DNA of 64,000 nucleotides. Source: a virus. The notes below the pieces were generated by a model. The model was given only the letters and a program-made list of their open reading frames with translations. It was not told where the DNA came from and did no database searches. The stretch spans positions 41,962 through 105,961 of the IMG/VR virus record IMGVR_UViG_3300044638_004964, one strand, 5' to 3'. Numbering within the stretch: the first letter of the stretch is position 1; every line of letters starts with the position of its first letter. The translations under genes and the position numbers were made by a program. This document shows positions 1 through 8,989 of the stretch, one piece after another.

Positions 1-29
1 CGCTGCAATAGGTGCGTTGGAAAATAATT

Positions 30-1511
30 ATGGATATTAAACTAACAGATATTGGTGCAGAACGAGCAGTCTTAGCGTCACTATTGCAAAATGGTATAGA
101 CGCATATGTATCAATATCGCACCTTATTAGTCATAAAACTTTTGGTCATGCCAATAATCAGATTCTATATAAATGTATAGAGCGGATTATCACTAACGAT
201 CAAAAGGTGGATATACCATCTATTCTATCGGCAGCTTCTCAGTTGAATTTATCAGAAAGTATAAATACAACACAAGAGTTAAAATACATCAAATCTCTTT
301 TCGACTTCCCAGTTAATAAAGATAATGCTCTTAGCTTTGCGATACAAATTAAGAAGTTTGAATTTGCTAGAAAGATTAAAGCACTAACAGCAAAAATACA
401 TAAAGATGTTGATGATGTTACTGGATCTGAATCTATCAATGATATTATTCAAATTCTAGAAAACCCAGTTACAGACTTTCTAAGAGAAGATGACGGTGGA
501 GACACTCCAAAGAAAATTGGAGAAAACATCGGAGATTATATTACATTCTTAGAGGAGAATAAGTGTGATATCATTGGTATACCAACAGGATTCAGCAGAT
601 ACGACGAGGCCATTGGCGGTGGTCTTAGACGTAAATGTGTTGACCTTGTTTCTGCTAGACCAAAAGTTGGCAAGTCAGTATTTGCTGATAACGTGGCTCT
701 AAATGTTTCTTCTAAAAACGTTCCGGTTCTTATGCTAGATACTGAAATGAGCAAAGAGGATCATTTGAATAGATTGTTGGCAAATATAAGTGGTGTTCCG
801 ATCAATGAAATTGCTACTGGTAAATTCGTAGATGATGACGAAAAGAGAGAAAAGGTTCAAGATGCTGTTAAGCATATAGAATCTATTCCTTATTGTTACG
901 TTAGCGTTGCTGGAAAGCCATTTGAACAAATCCTCAATCTTATTAAGAGATGGATTATTCAAGAAGTTAAGATGGATCAGTATGGCAAAACCAATGATTG
1001 TTTAATTATCTATGATTATTTGAAGTTAATGTCATCTAGTTCTATTACCAATAATATACAAGAATATCAAGCTCTTGGTTTTCAAATTACCGCACTTCAT
1101 AATTTGTGCGTCAAGATGGATTTTCCATGTTTGTCATTTGTGCAGTTGAACAGAGATGGTATAACCAAAGAAAGCACCGACGCTGTTTCTGGATCAGATA
1201 GACTTATCTGGCTATGCACATCGTTCTCTATATTTAAAATCAAATCTCCAGAAGAATTAGCAGAAGATGGACCCAGTGCTGGAAATAGAAAACTTGTACC
1301 AATTGTTTCAAGACACGGTGGCGGGCTAGACGATGGAGATTATATTAACATGGTCATGGATGGATCTCATGCTAAATTAAAAGAACTAAAAACACGCAAC
1401 GAATTTAAAAACCAACCAACTGGTGATACTGGATTAGCAGATTCAGATTCACTAATTAAAATAAGAATACAAGATGGACTTACACAAGCTCAAGATTCTA
1501 TTGAACAGTAA
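30..1511 (+). CDS. dnaB: Replicative DNA helicase, DnaB-like
   Basis: This protein would unwind duplex DNA at the phage replication fork using NTP hydrolysis. The first ~110 residues resemble the DnaB N-terminal helical domain (opening DIGAERAVLASLL). A RecA-like motor domain follows, with Walker A ARPKVGKS near residue 210, a Walker B strand LIIYDYLK near 325 and QLNRDG near 371. At 493 residues it is of normal DnaB length. An in-frame TAG at 9-11 prevents any extension upstream; a GTG at 12 is possible, but ATG at 30 is preferred. The last 38 bases overlap the primase gene in another frame, which suggests translational coupling of the two primosome components. Family assignment is firm; details of loader or primase contacts are not visible. 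Confidence 0.93.
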   Translation: MDIKLTDIGAERAVLASLLQNGIDAYVSISHLISHKTFGHANNQILYKCIERIITNDQKVDIPSILSAASQLNLSESINTTQELKYIKSLFDFPVNKDNALSFAIQIKKFEFARKIKALTAKIHKDVDDVTGSESINDIIQILENPVTDFLREDDGGDTPKKIGENIGDYITFLEENKCDIIGIPTGFSRYDEAIGGGLRRKCVDLVSARPKVGKSVFADNVALNVSSKNVPVLMLDTEMSKEDHLNRLLANISGVPINEIATGKFVDDDEKREKVQDAVKHIESIPYCYVSVAGKPFEQILNLIKRWIIQEVKMDQYGKTNDCLIIYDYLKLMSSSSITNNIQEYQALGFQITALHNLCVKMDFPCLSFVQLNRDGITKESTDAVSGSDRLIWLCTSFSIFKIKSPEELAEDGPSAGNRKLVPIVSRHGGGLDDGDYINMVMDGSHAKLKELKTRNEFKNQPTGDTGLADSDSLIKIRIQDGLTQAQDSIEQ

Positions 1512-2493
1512 AGCTGAAACTATCTTTAAGAAGCTAGGCATGGACTGTGAAGTGCTTGGAGATAATATTTACTCCAAATGTCCAATTCATGAAGGTAGCG
1601 ACAACCCAAGAGCATTCTCATATTCTATAGAAAGAGGAATATGGAAGTGTTGGACTAGAGATTGTCAACATCAATACAATAACGACATATTTGGACTAAT
1701 AAGAGGTTCGTTATCGAATAGCGAAGGCGTAGATGTTGGCTTTAAAGAAGCTTTAAAGTGGTCCTGCGATCTATTAGATTTAAAACGCGGCAAGGTGCAT
1801 AGTAAACAGGTAGTAGAAGAGCCGAATGAATTTGTTGAACTTGTATCATTGCTAAATCACTCAATAGTTCAAAAAGAGCATAGTGAAATAGATGCAGAAT
1901 GTGATCTAGCAATACCTTCACCGTATTTTATATCCAGAGGTTTCAAAAAAGAAACCCTAAATTATTTTGAAGTTGGGGACTGTGTTAATCCTAAGTCTAA
2001 GTTGTATGATAGAGCAATAATACCTATTCATAACGACGATGGAGCCAAACTGGTTTCATTAATAGGAAGATCAATGAAGGAATATAAATTACCCAAATTC
2101 TTATTTAGCCCCAAGGGATTTGACAAAAGATATTTTTTTTACAATCTTCACAGAGCAATCAACAAAGCTAAAGAAACCGGATGTTTATTTCTTGTTGAAG
2201 GACAGGGGGATGTTTGGAGATTATATGAATCTGGGGTGCATAATGCTGTTGGAATATTGGGTAAAACAATCACAAAAGAGCAAGAAGATAAACTATTAAA
2301 AATGCCAGTAACTCATCTTATTATATTAACTGATAACGATCAAGCTGGAAGAGAATCAAAAACGCAAATACAAAGACAATTGGGAAGAGTTTTTAAACTA
2401 ACATTTCCTAAAATTTCAACAAAAGACATTGGCGAAATGACAACGGACCAAATCAAAAGTAAAATACTACCACAAGTTAAAGGAACTTATTAA
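1474..2493 (+). CDS. dnaG: DNA primase, CHC2 zinc finger plus TOPRIM
   Basis: This enzyme would make RNA primers for lagging-strand synthesis. A zinc-binding module lies at residues ~35-65 (CPIH followed by CWTRDC, the CHC2 pattern). A TOPRIM domain lies at ~235-300, with the catalytic glutamate in LVEGQGD near 240 and the acidic pair in LTDNDQAG near 287. At 339 residues it is shorter than bacterial DnaG (about 580) and has no obvious C-terminal helicase-interaction domain, as is common for phage primases. It starts inside the 3' end of the helicase gene and its TAA overlaps the ATG of the next gene, so helicase, primase and kinase form one translationally coupled unit. Confidence 0.92.
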   Translation: MDLHKLKILLNSKAETIFKKLGMDCEVLGDNIYSKCPIHEGSDNPRAFSYSIERGIWKCWTRDCQHQYNNDIFGLIRGSLSNSEGVDVGFKEALKWSCDLLDLKRGKVHSKQVVEEPNEFVELVSLLNHSIVQKEHSEIDAECDLAIPSPYFISRGFKKETLNYFEVGDCVNPKSKLYDRAIIPIHNDDGAKLVSLIGRSMKEYKLPKFLFSPKGFDKRYFFYNLHRAINKAKETGCLFLVEGQGDVWRLYESGVHNAVGILGKTITKEQEDKLLKMPVTHLIILTDNDQAGRESKTQIQRQLGRVFKLTFPKISTKDIGEMTTDQIKSKILPQVKGTY

Positions 2494-3233
2494 TGGCTAA
2501 GATTATAGGCATATCTGGGCGAAAGCAATCTGGGAAAAACACAGTAGCTAATTACATAAATGGGTCCGTGCTAATTGGTAAGGAAATGGTAAAAGACTTC
2601 TTTATTAACGAAGATGGTCAGCTTGTTATCAAAACAACTAATAGTAATGGTGAAGATGGGTATGGAATATTTGATGTCACCAGAAAAGATGATACATTTA
2701 TTGAGTATGCTAGTAGAGAACTGTGGCCATATATTAAGACCTATCATTTCGCAGATTTGCTAAAGAACATATCAATTCATTTGTTTGGATTAAGCCCAGC
2801 AGAGGTTTATGGTACAGATGATGACAAAAACAAAGAAACAAATTTGCTATGGGAAAGTATGCCAACGAAAGAAAAGAAAACTGGCAATGTAACGAATAGA
2901 GAATTTCTAGAATACTTTGGGACAAAAATTGTTCGCAAAATTAAGCCAGAGGCATGGGTTGAGGCAACAATGAATAATATTCTTAAAGAAAATTCTGAAA
3001 TAGCAATTATACCGGATGTTAGATTTCCAAACGAGGTCAATGCTATAAAGAATGCTGGTGGCAAAGTTATCAGATTGACTAGAAACATTCACGATAGTAA
3101 GATAGAGTGCGAAACAGCACTGGACGAAAAGAATTTTGATTGGTCACTATTCGACCATGTTATAGATAATTCTAATTCATCAATAGAAGATCTATGTAGC
3201 AGTGTAAACAATCTCAAACAGTATTGGAACTAA
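2493..3233 (+). CDS. Deoxynucleoside monophosphate kinase (T4 gp1-like)
   Basis: The protein would phosphorylate dNMPs to dNDPs, feeding the nucleotide pool for phage DNA synthesis. A P-loop GRKQSGKNT lies at residues 8-16. The segment from FADLLK to the GTDDDKNK-W region matches the lid/substrate part of the phage dNMP kinase family, and PDVRFPNE at ~174-181 with the following KVIRLTRN strand is typical of its core. At 246 residues it is close to T4 gp1 (241). The start ATG overlaps the primase TAA. There is no thymidylate synthase or nucleotide reductase in the window, so whether this phage uses modified bases cannot be judged from this gene. Confidence 0.85.
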   Translation: MAKIIGISGRKQSGKNTVANYINGSVLIGKEMVKDFFINEDGQLVIKTTNSNGEDGYGIFDVTRKDDTFIEYASRELWPYIKTYHFADLLKNISIHLFGLSPAEVYGTDDDKNKETNLLWESMPTKEKKTGNVTNREFLEYFGTKIVRKIKPEAWVEATMNNILKENSEIAIIPDVRFPNEVNAIKNAGGKVIRLTRNIHDSKIECETALDEKNFDWSLFDHVIDNSNSSIEDLCSSVNNLKQYWN

Positions 3234-3234
3234 T

Positions 3235-4257
3235 ATGCTAATAACATACATAAGATCTTCAAGTTATAATAATTATTCTTACTGCCAAATGCAGTATTTT
3301 ATAACATATGTTTTGGGCCATCAGTCAACCAGCGGCAAGAAAGCAGAACTTGGAACTATTGTTCACAAGGTTATGGAAACACTAGCTGGTTTTAAAAAGT
3401 ATCACCAAGACAATCCACGTAAACATAACCTATATGTAAAAGATGATGCCTTGGGCGATGTTGAAATTAAAAAATCAGAATTATTGAAGGACAGTATCGT
3501 TGTAGACTTACTTGATAAAAGCTATAATTTTTATACATCTGGATCATCTCACGCTTTTACAAAGGGTGATAAAGATACCTGTATGGGTCTTGTGTGGGAC
3601 ACATTAAGATATAATCATGGTCAATTTGACCCAAGACACAGAACTGTAGTTGCCCCAGAACCTCATTTTGATATTCCAATTGATGAAGATTGGGCGCATT
3701 ATGAATATGAGTTTCCAGATGGTAGAAAAATCAAGGGACAATTAGCTATTAAGGGAACTATAGATCTAGTTACAGAAACAGCTAAAGACACTATTGAAGT
3801 AGTCGATTGGAAGACGGGTAGACGTTTAGATTGGGCCACTGGCGAAGAAAAGACATATGAAAAACTATGCTCAGACCCTCAGTTATTACTATACAATTAT
3901 GCCATTTCGAAGCTATTTCCTCATTATGACCACACGATAATGTCTATATTTTTTATTAAAGATGGTGGACCTTTCTCTATGTGTTTTGACAAAGCAGATC
4001 ATGGTAGATTCTTAAAAATGCTTAAGAATAAGTTTGAAGATATCAAGGCGAATAATACACCAAAACCCCTGTCACAAAGTAGAGATAGCTGGAAATGTAC
4101 TAAGTTGTGCCATTTTTACAAAAACAACTGGCCGGGAACAGACAAAAACATGTGTATATACATAGAGAATCACCTAAAGGACGAAGGTATGGAGAATACC
4201 CTTAAAAAGTGTACAAGAGAAGGTTTTGACATTGGTTTTTATTCCGCTCCCGGTTGA
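3235..4257 (+). CDS. RecB/Cas4-family PD-(D/E)XK nuclease
   Basis: A single-strand-processing exonuclease of the RecB/AddB/Cas4 superfamily is likely. Visible motifs in family order are GTIVHK (His near residue 44), GTIDLV (Asp near 178), IEVVDWKTG (the D...DxK core near 190-194) and DPQLLLYNYA (the QxxxY motif near 216). Cysteines at residue ~18 and in the C-terminal KCTKLC-x(n)-MC segment near 285-305 could hold an iron-sulfur cluster as in AddB and Cas4, though the spacing (CxxxC rather than CxxC) is not canonical. It starts one base after the kinase stop. The role in replication or recombination is inferred from location; no Cas1/Cas2 or repeat array is present, so a CRISPR role is unsupported. 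Confidence 0.85.
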   Translation: MLITYIRSSSYNNYSYCQMQYFITYVLGHQSTSGKKAELGTIVHKVMETLAGFKKYHQDNPRKHNLYVKDDALGDVEIKKSELLKDSIVVDLLDKSYNFYTSGSSHAFTKGDKDTCMGLVWDTLRYNHGQFDPRHRTVVAPEPHFDIPIDEDWAHYEYEFPDGRKIKGQLAIKGTIDLVTETAKDTIEVVDWKTGRRLDWATGEEKTYEKLCSDPQLLLYNYAISKLFPHYDHTIMSIFFIKDGGPFSMCFDKADHGRFLKMLKNKFEDIKANNTPKPLSQSRDSWKCTKLCHFYKNNWPGTDKNMCIYIENHLKDEGMENTLKKCTREGFDIGFYSAPG

Positions 4258-4269
4258 AAGAAAGATATT

Positions 4270-5124
4270 ATGAAATTAACTATTGGTATGGCCACTTATG
4301 ACGATTTTGACGGTGTGTATTTTACGATACAGGCTCTCAGAATGTATCATGATATATGTCAGTCAAATGATGTAGAATTTATAGTTCTAGATAATAACCC
4401 CAACGGTAAACATGCACAAACTCTTTCTGGGTTTGTAAATGGATGGACCGGCGGAAAAGGTAAATATATACCAAAAAATGATAGAGCTTCATCTTTTAAT
4501 AAATACAGCATAGTCGAACACGCCTCTGGGCAATACGTTCTTATTATAGATTGTCACGTACTGTTAGTCAAAGATTCTTTAAAGCATTTAATGGATTACT
4601 ATGATAGTCATCCAGACTGTAAGGATTTAATCCAAGGTCCACTACTTTACGATGATCTACAAAATTATTCCACAGAGTTTGCTCCGCAATGGAGAGGCGA
4701 CATGTATGGAACTTGGGATACAAACAGAGAAGCTCACGATGCCGGATTACCATTTGAAATACAATTACAGGGCATGGGATTATGTTCTTTTGAAAAAAAG
4801 AACTGGCCGGGAATAAATCCACACTTTAAAGGATTTGGTGCAGAAGAAGGGTACATATCTGAAAAATTCAGAAGAAATGGTGGGAAAAATATTTGTATCC
4901 CACAATTAAAATGGGTTCATCGATTTGGTCGCCCAGACGGTGTAAAATACCCATTAATTTTAGAGGATAGAATATGGAATTATTTTATCGGATGGTTGGA
5001 AATAACAAAAGACCCAAATCACGAAATGATAACATCAGCATATGAACATTTTAAGAATAAAATCCCGCCGGGAAGTATAGATAACATTTTAAATCAAGCT
5101 AAACACTTAATTTTGGAGAATTAA
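4270..5124 (+). CDS. Glycosyltransferase, GT-A fold, family 2-like
   Basis: The protein probably transfers a sugar from a nucleotide-sugar donor. The N-terminus TIGMATYDDFDGV is the usual start of a family 2 Rossmann-like domain, and the metal-binding acidic motif is IIDCHV near residue 97, a DxH rather than DxD. The later FKGFGAEEGYISEKFRRNGG segment (~187-208) matches the acceptor-side motif of polypeptide GalNAc transferase and galactosyltransferase-type C-terminal regions (GxxxEExxxxxRxxxxGG). It is separated from the main sugar gene cluster by the DnaE/SSB block, 12 bases after the nuclease gene and 2 bases before the next gene. Acceptor unknown. Confidence 0.8.
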   Translation: MKLTIGMATYDDFDGVYFTIQALRMYHDICQSNDVEFIVLDNNPNGKHAQTLSGFVNGWTGGKGKYIPKNDRASSFNKYSIVEHASGQYVLIIDCHVLLVKDSLKHLMDYYDSHPDCKDLIQGPLLYDDLQNYSTEFAPQWRGDMYGTWDTNREAHDAGLPFEIQLQGMGLCSFEKKNWPGINPHFKGFGAEEGYISEKFRRNGGKNICIPQLKWVHRFGRPDGVKYPLILEDRIWNYFIGWLEITKDPNHEMITSAYEHFKNKIPPGSIDNILNQAKHLILEN

Positions 5125-5126
5125 TT

Positions 5127-6029
5127 ATGCCCATTCCAAATAGACGAAAAGATGAAGATAAGAATAAATTTGTTGCCAGATGTATGGGTGACAAGGTTAT
5201 GAAAAAAGATTATCCAAGCAATAGCCAAAGAGTTGCTATCTGCTTGGATCAAGCAACAGCCGATTGTGACTGTGTAGAAGCTGCTGATTTTAAAATGCAA
5301 TTAGAAAATTATGGCTATGAAGAAGATGTTAATGATGACAATTTTTATATTCCAACACAGGCAGAATATGAAGACTTTGGCGAAGAAACAGAAGAGTGGG
5401 ATATTGCTGAAGCAAAACCGGGACTATGGGAAAATATAAGAAAGAAGAAAGATCGATTAGGCAAAAAATATAAACCAGCAAAGCCGGGAGATCCAGATCG
5501 CCCAGATAAAGATGCTTGGAAAAAAGCTCAGTCTGGTGATAGCGAAATGGCTATTGATCAAATAATGAAAATGAGCGATCAGATCATGGAAGTGGTTGCT
5601 AGACTAAAAACTATGCAGATACCAGTAGAATTTCAAGATTGGACAAAAGACATGATTTCCAAAGCTGAAATCTATATACAGAACGTGTATGACTTTGTTA
5701 AGTATTACGAGCCGGGTAAATATGAAGATGAGTATACAAAAGAAGTAGATGAGCCATCAGAAATGGAAACTGAAGATTCTTATGCTTCAGAATATCAAGG
5801 TCGCAAAGTGACATTAAATAAACCATTTAGAACATCAAATGGCCCAAAGAAGTTTGCAGTATATGTTAAGAATGAAAGTGGCAACGTTGTTATTGTTAGA
5901 TTTGGCGATCCAAATATGACAATCAAGAAGAATATTCCAGAACGACGAAAAAGCTTTAGAGCTAGACACAACTGTGAGAACCCCGGCCCAAAATGGAAGG
6001 CTAGATATTGGGCTTGTAAAAGCTGGTAG
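5127..6029 (+). CDS. Three-module conserved phage protein, function unknown
   Basis: I do not recognise an enzymatic function. Three pieces are visible. Residues 1-50 hold a small Cys-containing module (RCMGDKVMKKDYPSNSQRVAIC) of the kind found at the start of various phage head- or maturation-associated proteins. A middle region near 95-125 is highly charged (GLWENIRKKKDRLGKKYKP). A C-terminal module at ~215-300 runs from VTLNKPFR through KKFAVYVKNESGNVV to RARHNCENPGPK and a terminal Trp-Cys-Trp-rich tail. The middle is acidic and probably partly disordered. It is the last gene before the gap that precedes dnaE. A virion or head-assembly role is possible but rests only on recollection of the module family. 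Confidence 0.6.
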   Translation: MPIPNRRKDEDKNKFVARCMGDKVMKKDYPSNSQRVAICLDQATADCDCVEAADFKMQLENYGYEEDVNDDNFYIPTQAEYEDFGEETEEWDIAEAKPGLWENIRKKKDRLGKKYKPAKPGDPDRPDKDAWKKAQSGDSEMAIDQIMKMSDQIMEVVARLKTMQIPVEFQDWTKDMISKAEIYIQNVYDFVKYYEPGKYEDEYTKEVDEPSEMETEDSYASEYQGRKVTLNKPFRTSNGPKKFAVYVKNESGNVVIVRFGDPNMTIKKNIPERRKSFRARHNCENPGPKWKARYWACKSW

Positions 6030-6055
6030 TTGAAGTAAAGTTGTTGGTTCGGCGG

Positions 6056-6061
6056 TATAAT
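6056..6061 (+). promoter_or_regulatory. Possible sigma70-like -10 element before split dnaE
   Basis: The 78-base gap before the polymerase gene contains a perfect TATAAT. A TTGAAG lies 20 bases upstream, longer than the usual 17-base spacing, and there is no extended -10 TG. It could be a weak promoter for the polymerase operon or chance in A+T-rich DNA. Confidence 0.35.
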
Positions 6062-6107
6062 AGTTTGATAGCAGTCGCATACACATTGAAATTGACAAGG
6101 ACAATAT

Positions 6108-7712
6108 ATGTTGAATTGGTGCCCACTAAGGAATTACACTCATTACAGTTTATTGAGGGGTTTTTCAAAGCCAGACGAGTTAGCAGCAAAGTGTAAAGAA
6201 GAAGGATATACTGCTTGCGGTATTGCTGATTATAAGACAATATCTGGGGTTGTATCTTTTTATCAAGCTTGTCAAAAGAATGGGATAAAACCTATCATTG
6301 GTTGCTCATTTGATGACTGCGCTTTGTTTGCTAAGAATAGTGCCGGTTGGCATGATCTTATTCACCTAGTATCATCTATAGATGATGAAGGTAATATATC
6401 TAGCACTATTTGGTCAAACACTCTAAAGAAGGGCAATGTAATAAAGGTGTCTAATGATGCCTCACTATTTCCCATTAGTTATTATGTTAAAAAAGAAGAT
6501 GCGACATTGCATCGTATACTATTATGCTCTGAATTAAAAACCACACTTCCAAAGATTCAGAAACAAATACGCAATGGTGATCTACCAAAAGATATAGAAT
6601 ATCAATTTACTCACGACGATAAAAACGTTTGGTCAAAGGAAGAGGCACAAAAAGCAATTAGCTCAACATCATCCAAAAATCTAGATAATATTTCTAGTAT
6701 TATAAATGAGTGTGAGAGCTATAATATTCTAAGCAAGCCCAATCTTCCAAAGTTCGCTTGTCCAAATAATCAATCAGAAGAGGATTATTTGAAGGAACTA
6801 TGTCGCGTTGGCTGGAAAAATATATTAATAGATGGTGATAAGGTTTCTAAACCAGAAGATAAAGAAAAGTATCTAGAAAGATTCAAGGAGGAATTTGATG
6901 TTATTAAGGGTGCTAATCTATTCGGTTATTTCCTCATTGTTAGAGACATTATACACTATTGCGAAAGTCAAGGTTGGTTGTGTGGTCCCGGTAGAGGTTC
7001 AGCGGCTGGATGCCTAATCTCATATCTTATTGGAATCACAAAGATTGATCCAATAGAATTTGACCTACTGTTTGCTAGATTTTATAATGCTGGGCGAAAT
7101 AGTGAGGACCATATCTCACTTCCAGATATTGATATGGACGTTCCCGGCAAGAAGCGTGACGAAGTTATATCTTATCTTAAGAATAAATATGGTCATGATC
7201 ACGTTAGTCAAATGATTTCGTTTGGTAGGCTACAGGGAAGAAGTGCTATAAAAGAAGTTTTACGCATAAATGAAGCGTGTTCTTTTGGTGAAATGAACAC
7301 TATAACAAAGAGTATTCCTAACGAAGCTGAAATTTCTGACCAACTTGCCGACATGGATGACGATAATAGATCTATTATACGTTGGGCACTAATTAATAAT
7401 GCCAATGAATTAAGGGATTTTTGCCACATAAACGAAGATGGTAAGCTAGAAGGAAATTATGCTGAGTATTTTGATCAAGCTATAAAGATTGAGGGAACAT
7501 TTAAAACACAGGGAAAACACGCCGCCGGTGTTGTTATATCAGCTAAGAAATTGAATACCGTTTGCCCGATGGTTAAGCAGCGTGATTCATCTGAAAAGAT
7601 TGCGGGATTAGAAATGGCAGACCTAGAAGCTCTAGGACATGTCAAGTTTGACGTTCTAGGAATTAATTTACTAGATAAAATTATGATGATACAAGACTTA
7701 ACTGGAGTATAA
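6108..7712 (+). CDS. dnaE: DNA polymerase III alpha subunit, N-terminal half (split DnaE)
   Basis: This half carries the whole catalytic palm of a C-family replicative polymerase. The PHP-like N-terminus begins PLRNYTHYSLLRG, so the HxH metal site of active PHP domains is largely lost and the domain is short. The nucleotide-binding loop GPGRGSAAG is near residue 293, the two catalytic aspartates are in PDIDMDV near 338-344, HAAGVVIS is near 471, and the third catalytic aspartate is in VKFDVLG near 512-518. The protein stops about 17 residues later, at a point where ordinary DnaE proteins continue without a break; the matching continuation begins at 9340. AAGGA lies 6-7 bases before the ATG. 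It needs the C-terminal partner to be a full polymerase. Confidence 0.92.
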   Translation: MLNWCPLRNYTHYSLLRGFSKPDELAAKCKEEGYTACGIADYKTISGVVSFYQACQKNGIKPIIGCSFDDCALFAKNSAGWHDLIHLVSSIDDEGNISSTIWSNTLKKGNVIKVSNDASLFPISYYVKKEDATLHRILLCSELKTTLPKIQKQIRNGDLPKDIEYQFTHDDKNVWSKEEAQKAISSTSSKNLDNISSIINECESYNILSKPNLPKFACPNNQSEEDYLKELCRVGWKNILIDGDKVSKPEDKEKYLERFKEEFDVIKGANLFGYFLIVRDIIHYCESQGWLCGPGRGSAAGCLISYLIGITKIDPIEFDLLFARFYNAGRNSEDHISLPDIDMDVPGKKRDEVISYLKNKYGHDHVSQMISFGRLQGRSAIKEVLRINEACSFGEMNTITKSIPNEAEISDQLADMDDDNRSIIRWALINNANELRDFCHINEDGKLEGNYAEYFDQAIKIEGTFKTQGKHAAGVVISAKKLNTVCPMVKQRDSSEKIAGLEMADLEALGHVKFDVLGINLLDKIMMIQDLTGV

Positions 7713-7713
7713 A

Positions 7714-8319
7714 ATGGCCACTCAGTGTGGAAAATATATTGGTCAAAAATTTGGAATGTTAACTGTTCAAAAAATTACTAGTAAAACCAAAAAATCTCAT
7801 TATAGGGCCGAATGTTTGTGTGATTGTGGTAATACTGTTATACGCCGCATAGATTCTCTAGTACACGATAAATCAAAAAGTTGTGGGTGTTCAGCATTCA
7901 AAACAGGGTGCGAACATGCCTTATATAGAGGATACGAAGGTTTGAGCCTGAGACGCTGGTCTAAAATCAAAACAATGGCAAAAGATCGTGGATATAATGT
8001 CAAAATAGATATTAAATATGTCTGGGATTTGTATGAAAAACAGGGAAGAAAATGTGCGATAACTGGAGTTCCCATTATCTTCTCTAAACAAAACAAAGAC
8101 AATGTTGGCACAACAGCATCTTTAGATAGGATAGATAATAATAGAGATTATATTGAAGGAAACGTACAGTGGGTGCATAAACGTATAAACATAATGAAAG
8201 GTAATATGAATACAAATGAATTTTTAAATATTTGCGAGGCTGTAGTTGCAAAAAATAAAGAAGAAGATATATTTGAGACACCAGTACACTATACAAGAAA
8301 GATGTTTTATGGCAAATAG
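7714..8319 (+). CDS. HNH homing-type endonuclease
   Basis: A free-standing DNA endonuclease of the phage homing type. The N-terminal ~70 residues hold YIGQKFGMLTV and cysteine pairs (CLCDCG, SCGC), a DNA-binding zinc-ribbon-like module often attached to HNH enzymes. The HNH core is at ~114-165: CAITGVPI, then SLDRIDNN and GNVQWVHKRINIMKGN. It begins one base after the stop of the dnaE N-terminal half and overlaps the exonuclease gene by 11 bases. No intron core or intein splicing block surrounds it. The inference is that it, or a related element, created the split in dnaE by insertion. Confidence 0.88.
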   Translation: MATQCGKYIGQKFGMLTVQKITSKTKKSHYRAECLCDCGNTVIRRIDSLVHDKSKSCGCSAFKTGCEHALYRGYEGLSLRRWSKIKTMAKDRGYNVKIDIKYVWDLYEKQGRKCAITGVPIIFSKQNKDNVGTTASLDRIDNNRDYIEGNVQWVHKRINIMKGNMNTNEFLNICEAVVAKNKEEDIFETPVHYTRKMFYGK

Positions 8320-8989
8320 AGATTATATTATATTCGACTTTGAAACAGGCTCAAGAAATCCTCACAAAACCCAACCAACTCAGATTGCAGCAATAGCTCT
8401 AGATGGTAGAAACTTATCAGTTAAGGGACAATTTAATAGTGAAATCAAGCCCATATTTGACGATGAAGAGGCTATATCTCTTGGGCTAGATCCACTTCAA
8501 GATGAAGCTTTAAAGATAACTGGAAAAACTAGAGAGGCTCTAGCTGAAGCTCCCTCAATTAAATCAGTATGGTCTAAATTTGTAAAGTTTGTTGATCAAT
8601 ATAATTGGAAGGGTGATCCATTTTTTGCTCCAATTCCAGTTGGATTTAATATCCTTGGTTTCGATATGCACATTGTTAATAGGCTATGTAGAGAATATGG
8701 TCCTTGGGATAAAGAGCGAGAACAACAAAAACTATTTAGTAAAGTCTATAAAGTTGATATCATGGACAATGTTTTCGTATGGACAGAAAGTGATCCATCA
8801 GTTAAGTCTATTAGCATGGATTCGCTACGAGAAAGAATGGGTCTTAGCAAGGAAAATGCTCACGATGCTCTACAGGACGTTAAGGACGAGGCCAATATAT
8901 TTATCAAGCTCATGAAAACCCATAGATCTGTTTATCAGAATATTACTTTTGATAAAGCTTTTGCTAATGGTGGACTGTATGTTAAATAA
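8309..8989 (+). CDS. DnaQ-like 3'-5' proofreading exonuclease (DEDDh)
   Basis: This is the likely epsilon-type proofreader for the split DnaE. Exo I is FDFETG (residues 9-14, catalytic Asp and Glu). Exo II is in NILGFDMHIVNRLC near 110-122. Exo III is NAHDALQDVKDE near 183-194, with the His four residues before Asp that marks the DEDDh subclass. The ATG at 8309 is chosen because it gives the Exo I motif its normal distance from the N-terminus and overlaps the HNH gene's TAG; an upstream in-frame ATG at 8246 would add 21 residues lying wholly inside the HNH gene. It sits between the two polymerase halves, an unusual place, and overlaps the next gene by 11 bases. Confidence 0.88.
   Translation: MANRDYIIFDFETGSRNPHKTQPTQIAAIALDGRNLSVKGQFNSEIKPIFDDEEAISLGLDPLQDEALKITGKTREALAEAPSIKSVWSKFVKFVDQYNWKGDPFFAPIPVGFNILGFDMHIVNRLCREYGPWDKEREQQKLFSKVYKVDIMDNVFVWTESDPSVKSISMDSLRERMGLSKENAHDALQDVKDEANIFIKLMKTHRSVYQNITFDKAFANGGLYVK

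Noticed and set aside
3235-4257. Cas4 of a CRISPR system
   Set aside because: No Cas1/Cas2, effector or repeat array is present; the RecB-family nuclease sits in a replication operon.
6040-6062. tRNA fragment suggested by GGTTCG before dnaE
   Set aside because: No acceptor stem, anticodon arm or matching T stem could be paired around it.
6088-6100. TTGACA as a -35 box
   Set aside because: It lies within 20 bases of the start codon and overlaps the ribosome binding site, leaving no room for a -10 and leader.
8246-8308. Longer start for the DnaQ-like exonuclease
   Set aside because: The added residues lie inside the HNH gene and place the Exo I motif abnormally far from the N-terminus.
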